From positions 177,723,411 through 177,787,410 of the forward strand of contig OY294068.1 of assembly GCA_958510875.1 (NCBI GenBank): a stretch of 64,000 nt of DNA, in the 5' to 3' direction. Below, in pieces: positions 1-10,826 of this stretch. Every line of letters begins with the position of its first letter. The first letter of the stretch is position 1. The translations under genes and the position numbers were made by a program. The notes beneath the pieces are model-generated. The model made no database searches and was not told the DNA's origin. It saw nothing but the letters and a program-made list of their open reading frames with translations. This DNA comes from Endomychus coccineus. Lineage: Eukaryota; Arthropoda; Insecta; Coleoptera; Endomychidae.

Positions 1-1119
1 CGATTGTGATACAACGAGTTGAAAATTCACTTTTCTGGCTTTCTACAAAGCCAATTTGTCAATCTCACTGTTCGTATCAAGTTTTTCAGAAATTCCATGT
101 TCAATCAATAGTATAGCTAGATGCCTAAACGTTGCTGATCAATCTGCGACCGTGAATAATTTTTTGATCATCTAAATTTGCTGGGAGTCCTTCCACAGCT
201 ACCCTCTATTGCAATCCAGAAGACGAATGCGATCTGCGTTCTTCAAATTGGGCAATGAGAATTTTTAAAATATAACTCATTAGCATCCAAGTTATTATTG
301 TGATTTGATGCAACATCGTCGAAATCGGGAAACTTCAACGTATTTGATGAATATTTCAATCGTTTTGTTTTCTCAAGAGCTGGGTTTTTGGGGACACTAT
401 GATAATAATTCTTCTTCGAATCGATGTCATTCAAAAAAAAATTGTCAGTTGAGCTAGTAACGACGATATTAATTTCTTAACATAAAGATGTTGGCATCAA
501 GTCTGTTTTTGACATCACATTGAAAACAGTACAGTGGTACTTCTTGGTAATTAGAAGCTCTGTTCTAATCAAGAAAACGTGTAGGCTACTCCGGCGTTCA
601 TTAGGACATAGAATTCGCATTTCCTGGGAAATTCCATATCCGCCAAGATATTTTTCCCTTTATTGGTAACAAGAATAAACAGCCCCAAGCGAACATCAAA
701 GCCCTTTAATATAGCACGAAGGAAGTAGTTCTTTATCGTTATTTCGCAAGATGTTATATAATAGCCTCCATATTATTCTCTTTCCGAACACACGAGATAT
801 TTTCATTAGTTCCTGCCCACCTTAATATCTTATATACCATAATTACAAGAGAACTTACGCCTTCAATAGTCGATGCTATGAATGAAATTCAATTTTGTGA
901 ACGTAGAAGCGTGTAAATGGATAGTTGTAATCGCTGGCTCGATATAAGTAAATGGAACACAGCGAATATGCACTTGTTCGAAATGTGTTTAATTTGTGGA
1001 TTGATGAGTATTGTGTTCTAGATACGTTACACATTTTGAATTGCTCCGTCTTCTGCGATATCCACAATTTTTTAGATTATGATGATGAAGATAGGATGAG
1101 ATTTGATGATGTAAATATA
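1..1119. other. No gene recognised
   Basis: AT-rich sequence with only short open frames of low-complexity composition. It may include the eroded body of the hAT element whose 3' end lies just to the right, but no transposase motif was readable here. Confidence 0.5.
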
Positions 1120-1136
1120 CAATGAAGTATTTGCAT

Positions 1137-1456
1137 AAGCAAATTAAAAAAAGATCGAGATTGTTAAATGTAGAAGACGATATGAGAGTAGCATTGTCAT
1201 TTTTACCACCAAATATAAATGAAATTATCAGAAAACATCAAGCTCAAATTTCGCATTAAAAGTATTCTTATTGTTTACTTGTAATTAATCCCTTAATAAA
1301 CGTAGGTACTGTTATTCTTATTATTATCATGAACTATTTTACGCAGTGTGTTATAGGTAAGTAAATAATTTTTAAACTTATCTTTTTCTTTGTGTGCCGC
1401 CAAATTTTGAAATCGTTAAAAGTGTGCCGCAACAAAAAAAAAGTTAAGAATCACTA
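1137..1456 (+). pseudogene. hAT transposase C-terminus and 3' terminal repeat
   Basis: Codons 1137-1259 give a 40-residue C-terminus ending in TAA, with NVEDDMRVALS followed by RKHQAQISH. This matches the usual end of ZBED5/FAM200-type hAT transposases, where a dimerisation segment ends in a KxxAxxSH-like tail. About 185 bp downstream, 1443-1456 reads GTTAAGAATCACTA, the reverse complement of a hAT-type terminal repeat of the CAGTGGTTCTTAAC kind. The rest of the transposase upstream is not recognisable, so this is the 3' stub of an old element. No 8-bp target duplication could be assigned because the left end is not visible. Confidence 0.65.
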
Positions 1457-1459
1457 ATG

Positions 1460-3425
1460 TAGACCATTTGGATATTTTTTCAGTGTAACATAGGCTCTTT
1501 CGTAACCGGTTTCTGAATCATTTCCAATATAATTTATGTTCATACAATAATTCCTATTTGACCAGTAGGAGTGTCCAAAAGATATTTTGCCAACAAAGTG
1601 AGAGAATTCACGTGATCAATTGCACATAACTTTTTGATAAAGATATGTAAAATATTTTCAAAGAAATTAAAAGGCATAATATATCCTCCACTAACATAAT
1701 TGCTTCTCTCTGCATTGGAAGTAGAAAGATATCTCGAACATTACTTGCATTTTATCCATCTTCGGAGGGGAAAAGTGTTAAGGAACATCAATTTTCACCA
1801 TACATCGTAGATATCATTGAAGTTGCTCATAGTATCATACTTCATTCCAATAGACATCTATTTTCATTCTCTCAACTCACAATTTAGATGGGTTCAGTAA
1901 TTCTGTGACACAACAGGTTTTCTTCCAGCTCAGTCCAGAAGCTTATGGTGCTTCGAATTCCCCAAGATGGCTTACCGATAATACATGACAATGCAACCCT
2001 TTCATCCATCATTTGCAACTCAGAAAAACTCGTTATTAATTCTTGATTCAGTTATTGTTGCGGCATGTATCATGATATGTCACCGTGTGTGCGTGGATCA
2101 GTGGAAATATTTTATTTCCTTTGAGAAATGTATCATTTCAATGATGGTACATGTTCAGTTCCAATTTCGTAATTACTCAAAAGAGCCATAAATTACCGAC
2201 AGAATTATAGGTAAACATAACATGACATTTGATATATATCATCTTACAATGTCTTCTCAGTTTGATATAATGACCCAAAACAAGTAAACCAACAACAAGC
2301 ATGCTTTGGATTTATGCTTGGAATTATATTTGTCCCAAGATTACATTACCATTATCTCGGAAGCCGCAAGGAAGAGGGATTGCGCAGGAAGAGATGGGGA
2401 ATATATTGCCCTACGGACGTTATAGCTCTCTGCTTGAAGCTTTAAAGTGTCTTATCTACCCCAACTTAGATGCATTGTCACACGATTCAGGTTTTTACGT
2501 AGCATAGGATACCTCCGAAATAGTTTTAAGACCCTCGAAAAGAACTCATTAGTTTAAGTAGGCACTGTACATTTTCTTCAAGGTAATCGTTATTACCTCG
2601 TTGAATCTAGGATCTTTTAAATAACATTGTTTGGAGGATGTTGAAAGTTTCTAATCTCTCTAAAGTCTGATGAAATATACTTTGCATATTGATGGATATT
2701 GACTATCAAGTGTTAATATCTACATTATAAGAAGAAAATCTTCATTGGGTTTTCAAGTTTAATTGAGAAGTCTTCCTAAAATACTAGTTGAATCATTTTT
2801 ACAGTTTATATATAATTACACGGAAAAAATGTGGAGTCTCTAAGTATTTGAATACACAAATTGGAATCGGCTAAGTTTCAACTTCATCCCAAGATATTAG
2901 TTCGTTATCACTTACTTAAACAGGAACGTCTTCATTTAGATGTTGTACAGGCTGCTCCAGAATAAGTTGCTAAAAATGAAATTGGGGATTTGAGAGTATC
3001 TTTCAAGGGGGTTGTCTTATTTGATATTTTCTCCAATGAGGTACAGCCTCTTGAGCATTGATGTTGAAGTGAATTATTTCACATTTATCCAAAATTGTAC
3101 AAATAAAAACAATTGTTTTTCGGTGATAACAGTGCATAAAAATGCTATTGTTTCACCTACCATTCAGATTTTTACATCTTTGTGGTGAACAGGTGTGATA
3201 CGACAACCCTTCTACAGCAAGCCAATATGTATCAAAACTTCTTTGTCTATATAGAAATTTTAATGTCTTGTTGTCACAACTCCTCTGGAAAGCCAGATGA
3301 TTCTTCCATAATTTTTGCAGTAGTTACGTATCATTTGAAATGTCAGCTGCTGCAGAGAAATGAGAGATAGCCTTGCCAGGACGATTTCGTTCTTTCATAA
3401 TTGATCTGGGGAACATTCTTCAACT
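1460..3425. other. No gene recognised
   Basis: AT-rich DNA with short open frames (for example 2301-2507) that show no family motif. No repeat with a copy elsewhere in the window was recognised. Confidence 0.45.
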
Positions 3426-3429
3426 AATT

Positions 3430-4190
3430 ATGGCAAGACAAATGTTTTCAAACCCATATGCATTTGATTCATGGCAAAGCAAGATGTAATGCAGATAGTG
3501 CCAACAAAATGTGTGTGGAAAGATTCTCTGATCGGCAAATTTGGACATACCTACACAGAAGAAGGGTAGTGAATGAAGAGAGAAGTTCAGAGTAGCTTGA
3601 GGCCAACCCGTTTAAGAGTGTTAGGGAAGTATTAAAGGATGTTCATGTACCTGGAACGTCTATTTGGAGGCTGTTGAAAATATAATGGCTCCATCCCTAA
3701 GAGGTACATGAGTTATTGCCGCAAGATTATCCTCGCAGGGTCATTTTCTGCAGGATGATGACAAAATTAATGCGGAAAAATAACGGTTTGAGAAAAGTTT
3801 TGAGGACAGATGAGAACTTTTTCTAAAGAAGTAGTTTGCTCAATTCACATAAAGCCTTTTTGAAATCCACATGCAATAATAACTACTCATTAACAGCAAA
3901 ATTCTGAAATTGATGTGAGGGTGGAATGATTCACCGATCAATATTCAATCGGAACTTTCTGCCTGGGCGACATAATGGGGAAGAATACCTAAGGTTTTGA
4001 TGCTTCGGCTCATGTTGCCCTGACCGGTCGATTGATAGGTAGGGGAGAAAATGCTCCCCTAGATCACCCCACTTGAACTCTAATGATTTCTATTTTTGGG
4101 GACATATCAAAACCATTGTATATGGTATGTAGATAAATAGCGAGGAGAAGCTACAATGAAGAATACTCAACTCTTTTCTTGAAATAAAAA
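3430..4190 (+). pseudogene. Degenerate Tc1/mariner-superfamily transposase
   Basis: Pieces of a transposase can be read across several frames in the right order. A helix-turn-helix type N-terminus has RRRVVNEERSS and GTSIWRLL (about 3555-3680). A first catalytic segment reads LRTDENFF (about 3796-3825). The middle has FNRNFLPGRHNGEEYLRF (about 3945-4000), and the end reads PRSPHLNSNDFYFWG (about 4059-4105) with the last acidic residue. This order matches the insect Tc1/mariner-type transposases with an N-terminal HTH and a catalytic DD(D/E) triad. Stops and frameshifts are frequent, so it cannot be active. Terminal inverted repeats were not identified. Confidence 0.7.
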
Positions 4191-4650
4191 ATTCTCCAGT
4201 AATGTAGAACAGTTTAAATTTCATTTCAACAAAACGAATTCAAACTTGCATTGTGGATGATTGACACCAGTTTGAGCAATTTTTGTAATTTCTTGATTTG
4301 TTATTAACTTTGTGTTGCTGTCAACTTCGTTTTGTTGTTAGGTTTTGTTGTGACTGAATAATTTTCAAACTGCTGTTTGAACAAAATTAATAACTGATTG
4401 ACAGGTAGCTACTGCGACAATTATGTAGAAAATTATTAAGCACTCCACATGCATATGATGAAATTAAACTAAGCTAGATATCAGAATTTGTTTGAGATCA
4501 AAAAGTTTTGATATTGATTGGGCTAACCGTACAAATTTGTTCAAACAAACTCTTCAATGATGCATATAAATGCTCTATCTCTAGTAAAATAAGTGAAAGC
4601 AGTATCTCATTCCACTCCTTTTTTACAAAGAAGTAAAAATGTAAAGGGTC

Positions 4651-4661
4651 AAACTAGTAGT
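4651..4661. repeat. SINE target-site duplication, left copy
   Basis: AAACTAGTAGT, identical to 4864-4874 on the other side of the SINE. Confidence 0.85.
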
Positions 4662-4863
4662 AAACACTCCACCTCGTGTGGTAGGCTCGATCCTGCCACC
4701 AGGGCAGTCTCGATGACACTTGGGCTTGACAGCTCATTGTATCTTGCCGCACCACTTTCACGGGCCATCGGAAAAATTCCGCAGTTGCTGGATTCGAACC
4801 CGCGACCGGCAGCCACAGTGATTAGAAAATCGATGTTCCTACCACTGAGCTACCAGGCGCTCT
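4662..4863 (-). mobile_element. tRNA-derived SINE with 11-bp target duplication
   Basis: On the minus strand the element starts near 4863 with a tRNA-like head: an A-box-like TAGCTCAGTGGTAGG stretch and a B-box-like GGTTCGAATCC stretch about 45 bp further on, i.e. an internal RNA polymerase III promoter. A 3' body unrelated to tRNA follows. The 202-bp unit is flanked by identical AAACTAGTAGT copies at 4651-4661 and 4864-4874, as expected for target-primed insertion. It is non-coding and depends on a LINE for movement. The head resembles a tRNA but the 3' half does not close an acceptor stem, so it is not a functional tRNA gene. The perfect duplication suggests a fairly young insertion. Confidence 0.85.
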
Positions 4864-4874
4864 AAACTAGTAGT
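4864..4874. repeat. SINE target-site duplication, right copy
   Basis: AAACTAGTAGT, identical to 4651-4661. Confidence 0.85.
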
Positions 4875-6465
4875 TCACTTTTTTGAGTGATCATTACCAA
4901 ATAACAATTTCATGAATAGGGAAACAATAAATAAGAATGCATTTTAAGGGGCTGTAACTTGGCGAAAAATTTTATATGAAACACATCCCCCACCTTCAAT
5001 GGACTCTACAATCCCTAATTTCATTTTCCGCAACTATTCCTAGAAATTGAAGAATTCACGTTGAATGATTCTAATAGTAGGAGAAGCCGGAACTGTAGTA
5101 GCAGAATTAGTATTCAAATAATTATACATGTTTTGGATTTTACAAATGAATAATCGTTATGTCCCATTAGCAAAATATTGAACTGTTATCAAATTCACAT
5201 ATACGTGTGGTCCATTAATAATCGTACAGAGCCTAACGGGATATGGCTGACGTAAAAATATAGCGATTGAGCCAAATATGGCTGAATGTTAATCCTTTCC
5301 AAGATATAATTTTTTTTGTTGGTTTGCATTTGTGGACCGACTGACTTCTAAATTGGTAGACTTATGTATTTCTAGGAGGAGATTACGTTTTCGCTAACTT
5401 TTTTCCCTGCGAAAATTTTTTGATTGACAGTACAAAAGTTCCAAGCTGCCTTATATCTGTCAAAATTCGAGAAACTCAACTGTTCTTAAAGTATAAACGA
5501 TTTCCTATTCCAATGTATATGTAAATATTGCACCAAGTAGAAATGTAAGACGGTATTTATCAAGCGAAATTTCTGCTTCCCTTTCCAACAATTCAGTCTT
5601 AATCAAATACGACAGGAAAATTTGGTACCATTAGTATCTTCAGATCAATATATTTTGAATGTAAGTGGGATCTTATTCATCACATCCAAGTCTCTCATTC
5701 TAATCATTGACCATGGCGGAGGGCTATCAGACTTTAGTCTGATGGCAAGTTATCGCGGAGATACTATGTTCGACTTTTGTGAACCACTCAATAGAGCCAA
5801 GTAAAATAGATGTTACATATCCGATGTGTATTATAAATATTTCATTAAAGTGGAAATGTCAGCTGAGCGAATATTTAAGAACTGCTTTCAATACTAGCAA
5901 ATATGTCACTTCTTATCTTGTATCGTTTCATTTCTCCCGTCTCTCTTATCTGCTCTGGAATATGATTGGTGTAACATAGTATAAAACTGAAAGTCGATAA
6001 TCTTGAAAATTGAATTGGAAGGAACTTCAGCGAATCGTAACAAAATTCAGTCTAATGCAATCACATGGAAAGAAAATGCAATGCTTATTACATTCGGCGG
6101 CGAATGAATGAAAAACGACCATGTTTGAATGAGGTAAAAATCGGAAACCAATATTGCATCAAGTCCTCAAACACGTAAATGGGAAAAATGTGGAAGCATG
6201 AAGGAATTCTATCAAGTTCTTAGATAAAGTATATTGCAAACTCCTATATCGTTCAACGGAATAATATGAACCGTACATCACAGCCCAAGTGTTGTTCTAA
6301 GTCTAGAATAAAACTAATCGCGATGCCATTGCAGTTCAAAGCGTGCCCGAAAATTTCAGCATATGATGAGAAATAAAAAAGACAATTTTATTCGTGTACT
6401 TACCTTTAGTTGTTGAAAATTCAATTTGCATGGAACAGTTGATTCATCCAAGACATAGTTCAAAA
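4875..6465. other. No gene recognised
   Basis: AT-rich sequence; the open frames at 5622-5804 and 5779-5979 show no family motif. Nothing further is supported. Confidence 0.45.
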
Positions 6466-6469
6466 TTCA

Positions 6470-7490
6470 AGTAGAAAATTCATAAAATAAAATACATGGA
6501 TATGATACCATTCTACTATTTTATTATTTCTCTCAGTTCTAATAACATTTCTGGAAGATTATTTAGGCTAACCACAAACATTCTAAAATGATTCAGTCGA
6601 ATCAGGTGCATAATCTAGTTATCGCTGGATAAGGTACTGAGAATAAATCTATGAATCACACTCATCGTATGCCCATTCTTATCGCCCTTATCAAATCTCT
6701 ATAGACCGGTTTGAACCTTCGTATTCAGGTTCTTATTGTGAATGATTAACAATATAAGTGGGAAGAATATAAAATAAAATATATGAAAGTAATATGTACC
6801 ATTCTACTATTTTATATTCTCTCTTGGTACTACTACCATTCAAAGAAGATTATTTAGGCTTACCACAAACACTTCAAGTGGAATGCATCAATCGAATTAA
6901 GTGCATCGTCTAGTTAACGCAAGATAAGGTACTGACAACATGCGCTTCATAAATCTATGAATCACACCCATCGTATGTCCATCTTTATCGCACTTATCAA
7001 ATTTCAATTGACCAGTAAAATATTTTTTTGGACGATTCTTTTCGGTCTTCAAGTTCTCATTGTAAATAGCTCACAATATACAGTGATATCATTATACTAT
7101 TTGAGGTTATTTAGAAGTAAGTAGTGAATCCTCTGGTTATTGCTAGATAAGGTACCTGAATAGATCGGTAGAATGTTTGGTATTCAGGTTCTTATTGTAA
7201 ACAGCTAACAATATAAAGAAAAATTATATGGAAGTAATATCCTTCTATTATTTTTATATCTTCTCTTAGTTCAAGCACCATTTACAGAAGATTATTCAAG
7301 CTTACCACAAACACTTCCTGTGAAATGAATCAATCGAATCGAGTGCTTAGTCTAGTTATTGCTAGATAAGGTACTGACAACAAGCGCTTCATAAATATAC
7401 TAATCACATCTTTCTCAATAGACATGTATAATGCCTACATTATATATACACACATTAATGGTATCCAGGTTCTTATTGTATAGCTAGAAA
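6470..7490 (+). repeat. Degenerate tandem repeat, four units
   Basis: A block with the ordered landmarks 'ttctactattttat', 'gattatttaggct', 'accacaaacactt', 'tagttatngctngataaggtac' and 'aggttcttattgtnaa' recurs four times. The landmark aaggtac lies at 6631, 6926, 7149 and 7368, giving a full unit of about 295 bp and two shortened ones of about 220 bp. Units have diverged by substitutions and indels. It looks like a small local satellite; no coding potential was seen. Confidence 0.8.
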
Positions 7491-7959
7491 ATTAATCTTC
7501 GTCATGAATTGTTTTTTCGTTAGTGTTTCCATACAATTTAGAAAATAATGAATGACTATTTAAAATGCATCTGGAAACTACTTGTATATTAAAATCCACT
7601 AAGACTGCAGAAAACTTTGGAACGGTAATGTGTATAATGAGATAATGTTAAGTTTATATGGAAAATTATCAAATTGATGTATGGCTTTATCATTTAGTGG
7701 AGTGAATGCTGTAGACTGAGTTCACTTTATAATATATCTTCGATAATGGCTGCATCGCAGTCGGAAAGTGCTTTACATGAGTAACAATGTCAATAGAAAG
7801 AAGATATTAGTATACACTGAATATTATTATATTACATGCTACATTCCTACATTATATAGTACAATAAGTCTATCTCATCTGACTAATTTCGAGACGTCCA
7901 GCTCATTCTAGTTCCAATATACAATAAGAAAGGAGACAGAAATGAATATTTCAATCTTA

Positions 7960-9190
7960 CCTGTCTTTTCCAAAGGTTTCGGAATAGTTATTAGAAACAG
8001 AATGGTACAATTCTGAGAAAAATATGGCTTCTAAGTAACACACAACACGGGTATGGCACAATCAGAAGAACAATAACAGCTCTACTTACCATGGCTAAAC
8101 ATGTAACTAATGCTCTATATAACCAAGAATTGGTGGACATGATTAACTTTGATTTGAGTAAAGTATTCGATTCAGTACCATAATGTATCATTGGAAAAAC
8201 TGAGCTTCTATGGTACAGGTGAATAGTATTTGATTCATTCAAATCCTACTTGGAAAATAGGACACAAAGAGTCTGTTGAAATGAGGAATTATCCAATGAG
8301 GTGAAATTTCAATATAGAGTATCACAAGGATCCAAATTAGGTCCAATACTATTTATTGTATACGTAAATGATCTAAGTAGAAAAAACAGTGTGGTAACAT
8401 GTCAATACTGCGACGATATATATCTTCTTTAGACACTGGAAATAATGAAGAAGGAGTGAAAATCAAAATAAATAATATTATTCTAGAAGCTAAGCTATGG
8501 TTTGATACTAATAAATTAAAATTGAATCAAAACAGAACATCATATCTTAGTTTTGGTTATAAATGTATTCCACAAAATATCAAAGGGGACTCAATTGGGC
8601 AACTCATATAGAAGCAGCCTGTAAGAAAATATCAAGTTCTATTTATTTGGTGAGAAATTTGAGAACATTGACTAATGATGAAGTTATGAGAACAGCGTAT
8701 TTTGCCAATATAAATTCATCATTGTCTTCTGGTATTCTCATGTGGGGTACGTCAGCAAATGCAGATATACTTTTCAACCAACAAAAAAGGCACTCAGGAT
8801 AATATGTAACATTGGGTGAGGACATTCGTGTAGACTTTATCACATCAGAAAAGATACTTACCTCACCTTGTATATATATATTTTAGAATGCTTAAAGTAT
8901 CTACATCTAGCAATGTCTTAATTTCGTTCATAATAACCAAAGTCTTTCAACAAACATACACTCATATGAAACTAGACAGAAACAAAATTCAATCCACTCA
9001 ACTACGGCTCTGGAAAAAGGCTGTTTTTATAAGTGTATGCACTTTTATAACGGTCTACTCAACAATATTAAATTAATCGATTAAATTAATTTAAAAATGC
9101 TGTGAAAAACAGCTTACCAAAGTTTAATTGTATAGTATCAATGAATTCTCGATGAATATTTTCGAGAACAGAAATTCAATGAATACATAT
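7960..9190 (+). pseudogene. Broken non-LTR retrotransposon reverse transcriptase
   Basis: Reading across frames gives the reverse transcriptase blocks in order: QHGYG, INFDLSKVFDSVP (8132-8180; the F-D catalytic block), FKSYLENRTQRV, YRVSQGSKLGPILFIVYVNDL (8313-8375), and YCDDIYLL at about 8406-8430, where the usual YADD is changed to YCDD. The thumb-like AACKKISSSIYLVRNLR (8595-8660) and a C-terminal segment near 9090 (FKNAVKN) follow. Many stops and frameshifts are present. The arrangement suits jockey/CR1-like LINEs. No 3' tail or target duplication was found. Confidence 0.75.
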
Positions 9191-9404
9191 CTGTGTTAAA
9201 TAATGATATATTCTTCATATGTATTATTGACAGTTAATAGTTCACTTCTATATCTGAATTTCGACTTATTTTATTTATTTAATTTGACTTGTACTATACA
9301 ATTATTTGTCAATGATTCGCAATTAATCTTACCTTATGTGACTTATCTCATCTGATTATACTTGAATAGTAAATTTCCGCGAATATCTAATCTTGAAAAA
9401 TATG

Positions 9405-9480
9405 AACTTCCAGTTCAAGCCTCAAGTCTGTCCTGAAGATGCCATCTGTAATGGTTGGCGATACGTCGGTATCAAGTCGA
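9405..9480 (+). repeat. Penelope-like element terminal motif (relic)
   Basis: The stretch from CAGTTCAAGCCTCAAG through CTGAAGATGCC to GATACGTCGG is closely related to 36555-36610 (+) and to 56022-56110 (-). At 36 kb it lies about 160 bp beyond a PLE endonuclease in the same orientation, which ties the motif to PLE 3' ends. CTGAAGA...GATAC resembles a worn hammerhead core. No PLE coding region is readable next to this copy. Confidence 0.5.
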
Positions 9481-9484
9481 CCTA

Positions 9485-10826
9485 TTGTGTTGTGTACTAG
9501 TTCTGATTACCTTGCCTGAAACCATTGACACAACTTGTGTTTGGTATAAGACGAACCAACTATAAATATGGAGGGAAATTGTACATTAAACACAGGATTT
9601 ATCGTGTTATTTTATTACAAGATATTATAACACTTACAATATATATTTTTCTATTTATTTCAGAACTAACAGCTTCGGTCTACGAATACTCTACTAATTT
9701 CAATGACACAAATACAGCGCAGATTGGTCTACAACTAGGATGGAATGCTCTAACTGTTACTTATTATAGTCAGTGCTCATGAATTATTGCTTCAAATACC
9801 AATAACGTAAATGAAGTTTATGATATCTATGTTTCTCTAAACAGCTCACAGTATTATTAACAATTATCTAACAGTGGTAAATTTTAACAAACTAGATTTA
9901 TATTAAATTACAAAGTACCCTGTATTGGATGTGAAATGTGATTCATGGAGGTTGAATAATATAAATGTGGTAAAATATGAATAGAACTCTTATCGAAACA
10001 GAAATACTGGAGGTAATATTAGGCTCGAAGTATCTATATCCGTAATGTTGTTGTATAGAAAAATATGAAGGTCGGAACAATATTTAATATCTTCAACTCA
10101 GCTGTTTCGAATATAATTTTCTAGTCACCTTCACTGAAAAAATCCTTGGATCATCAGTTGTCGAAGAGAATGGTAGAAAACTTCAGAATCATATATTTTG
10201 TAGTCATGCTTGTTCGAGATATCAAGCTAGTCTGAATACATTGATGTTAAAATTCAACATAAATGAAAATACAATCTCAATAAATGATGTACTCTTGTAC
10301 TACAATGTTACCATGTTTTCCTGTGTTCTCTTACAACTATTGATTCAGATAGGTTGACATGTTCTGGTGTCTAATGATGTAATTCCCACGTAAGCTGGTA
10401 TTATATATATCATGGGACCAACAGGATTACACAAATGCATGGTGATTCCTAAGTGTTGATACTCTTCTCTAACTAATATAATAATTCACTGTTGATGATA
10501 GATTGTTCCCAATGAAAGTCAACCGTTCAGTCGAGGCTGGCTTGAAATATATTATGAACATGCAATAGCCTTGAAAACTATGAAACTTTGAGATCTAAAG
10601 AGTTGTGCTTAGGATGATACACAGGTGAAATGACATAGTGCCTATATCCGTTCAAATATACGCGCCACAAGCGCCGAAATGACATCTACATATTGGCTCA
10701 CAGATGATGTCACCGGTCCAATTTCTTGTGACCGTCCGCTTGCGTTGTTTGGATATGGTGTGGAATGTTTGTGCCGATAATTTTGTCAGGTGAGTTAAGT
10801 CCTAAAAAGGTGGTTCTTTCCTCTTA
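9485..10826. other. No gene recognised
   Basis: Contains an open frame at 9525-9782 without a family motif. The part from about 10620 has scattered AATGACAT motifs resembling the pogo element ends to the right. Nothing else is supported. Confidence 0.4.

Noticed and set aside
4780..4863. tRNA gene on the minus strand
   Set aside because: A and B boxes are present but the 3' half does not close an acceptor stem and the unit is flanked by target duplications; it is the head of a SINE.
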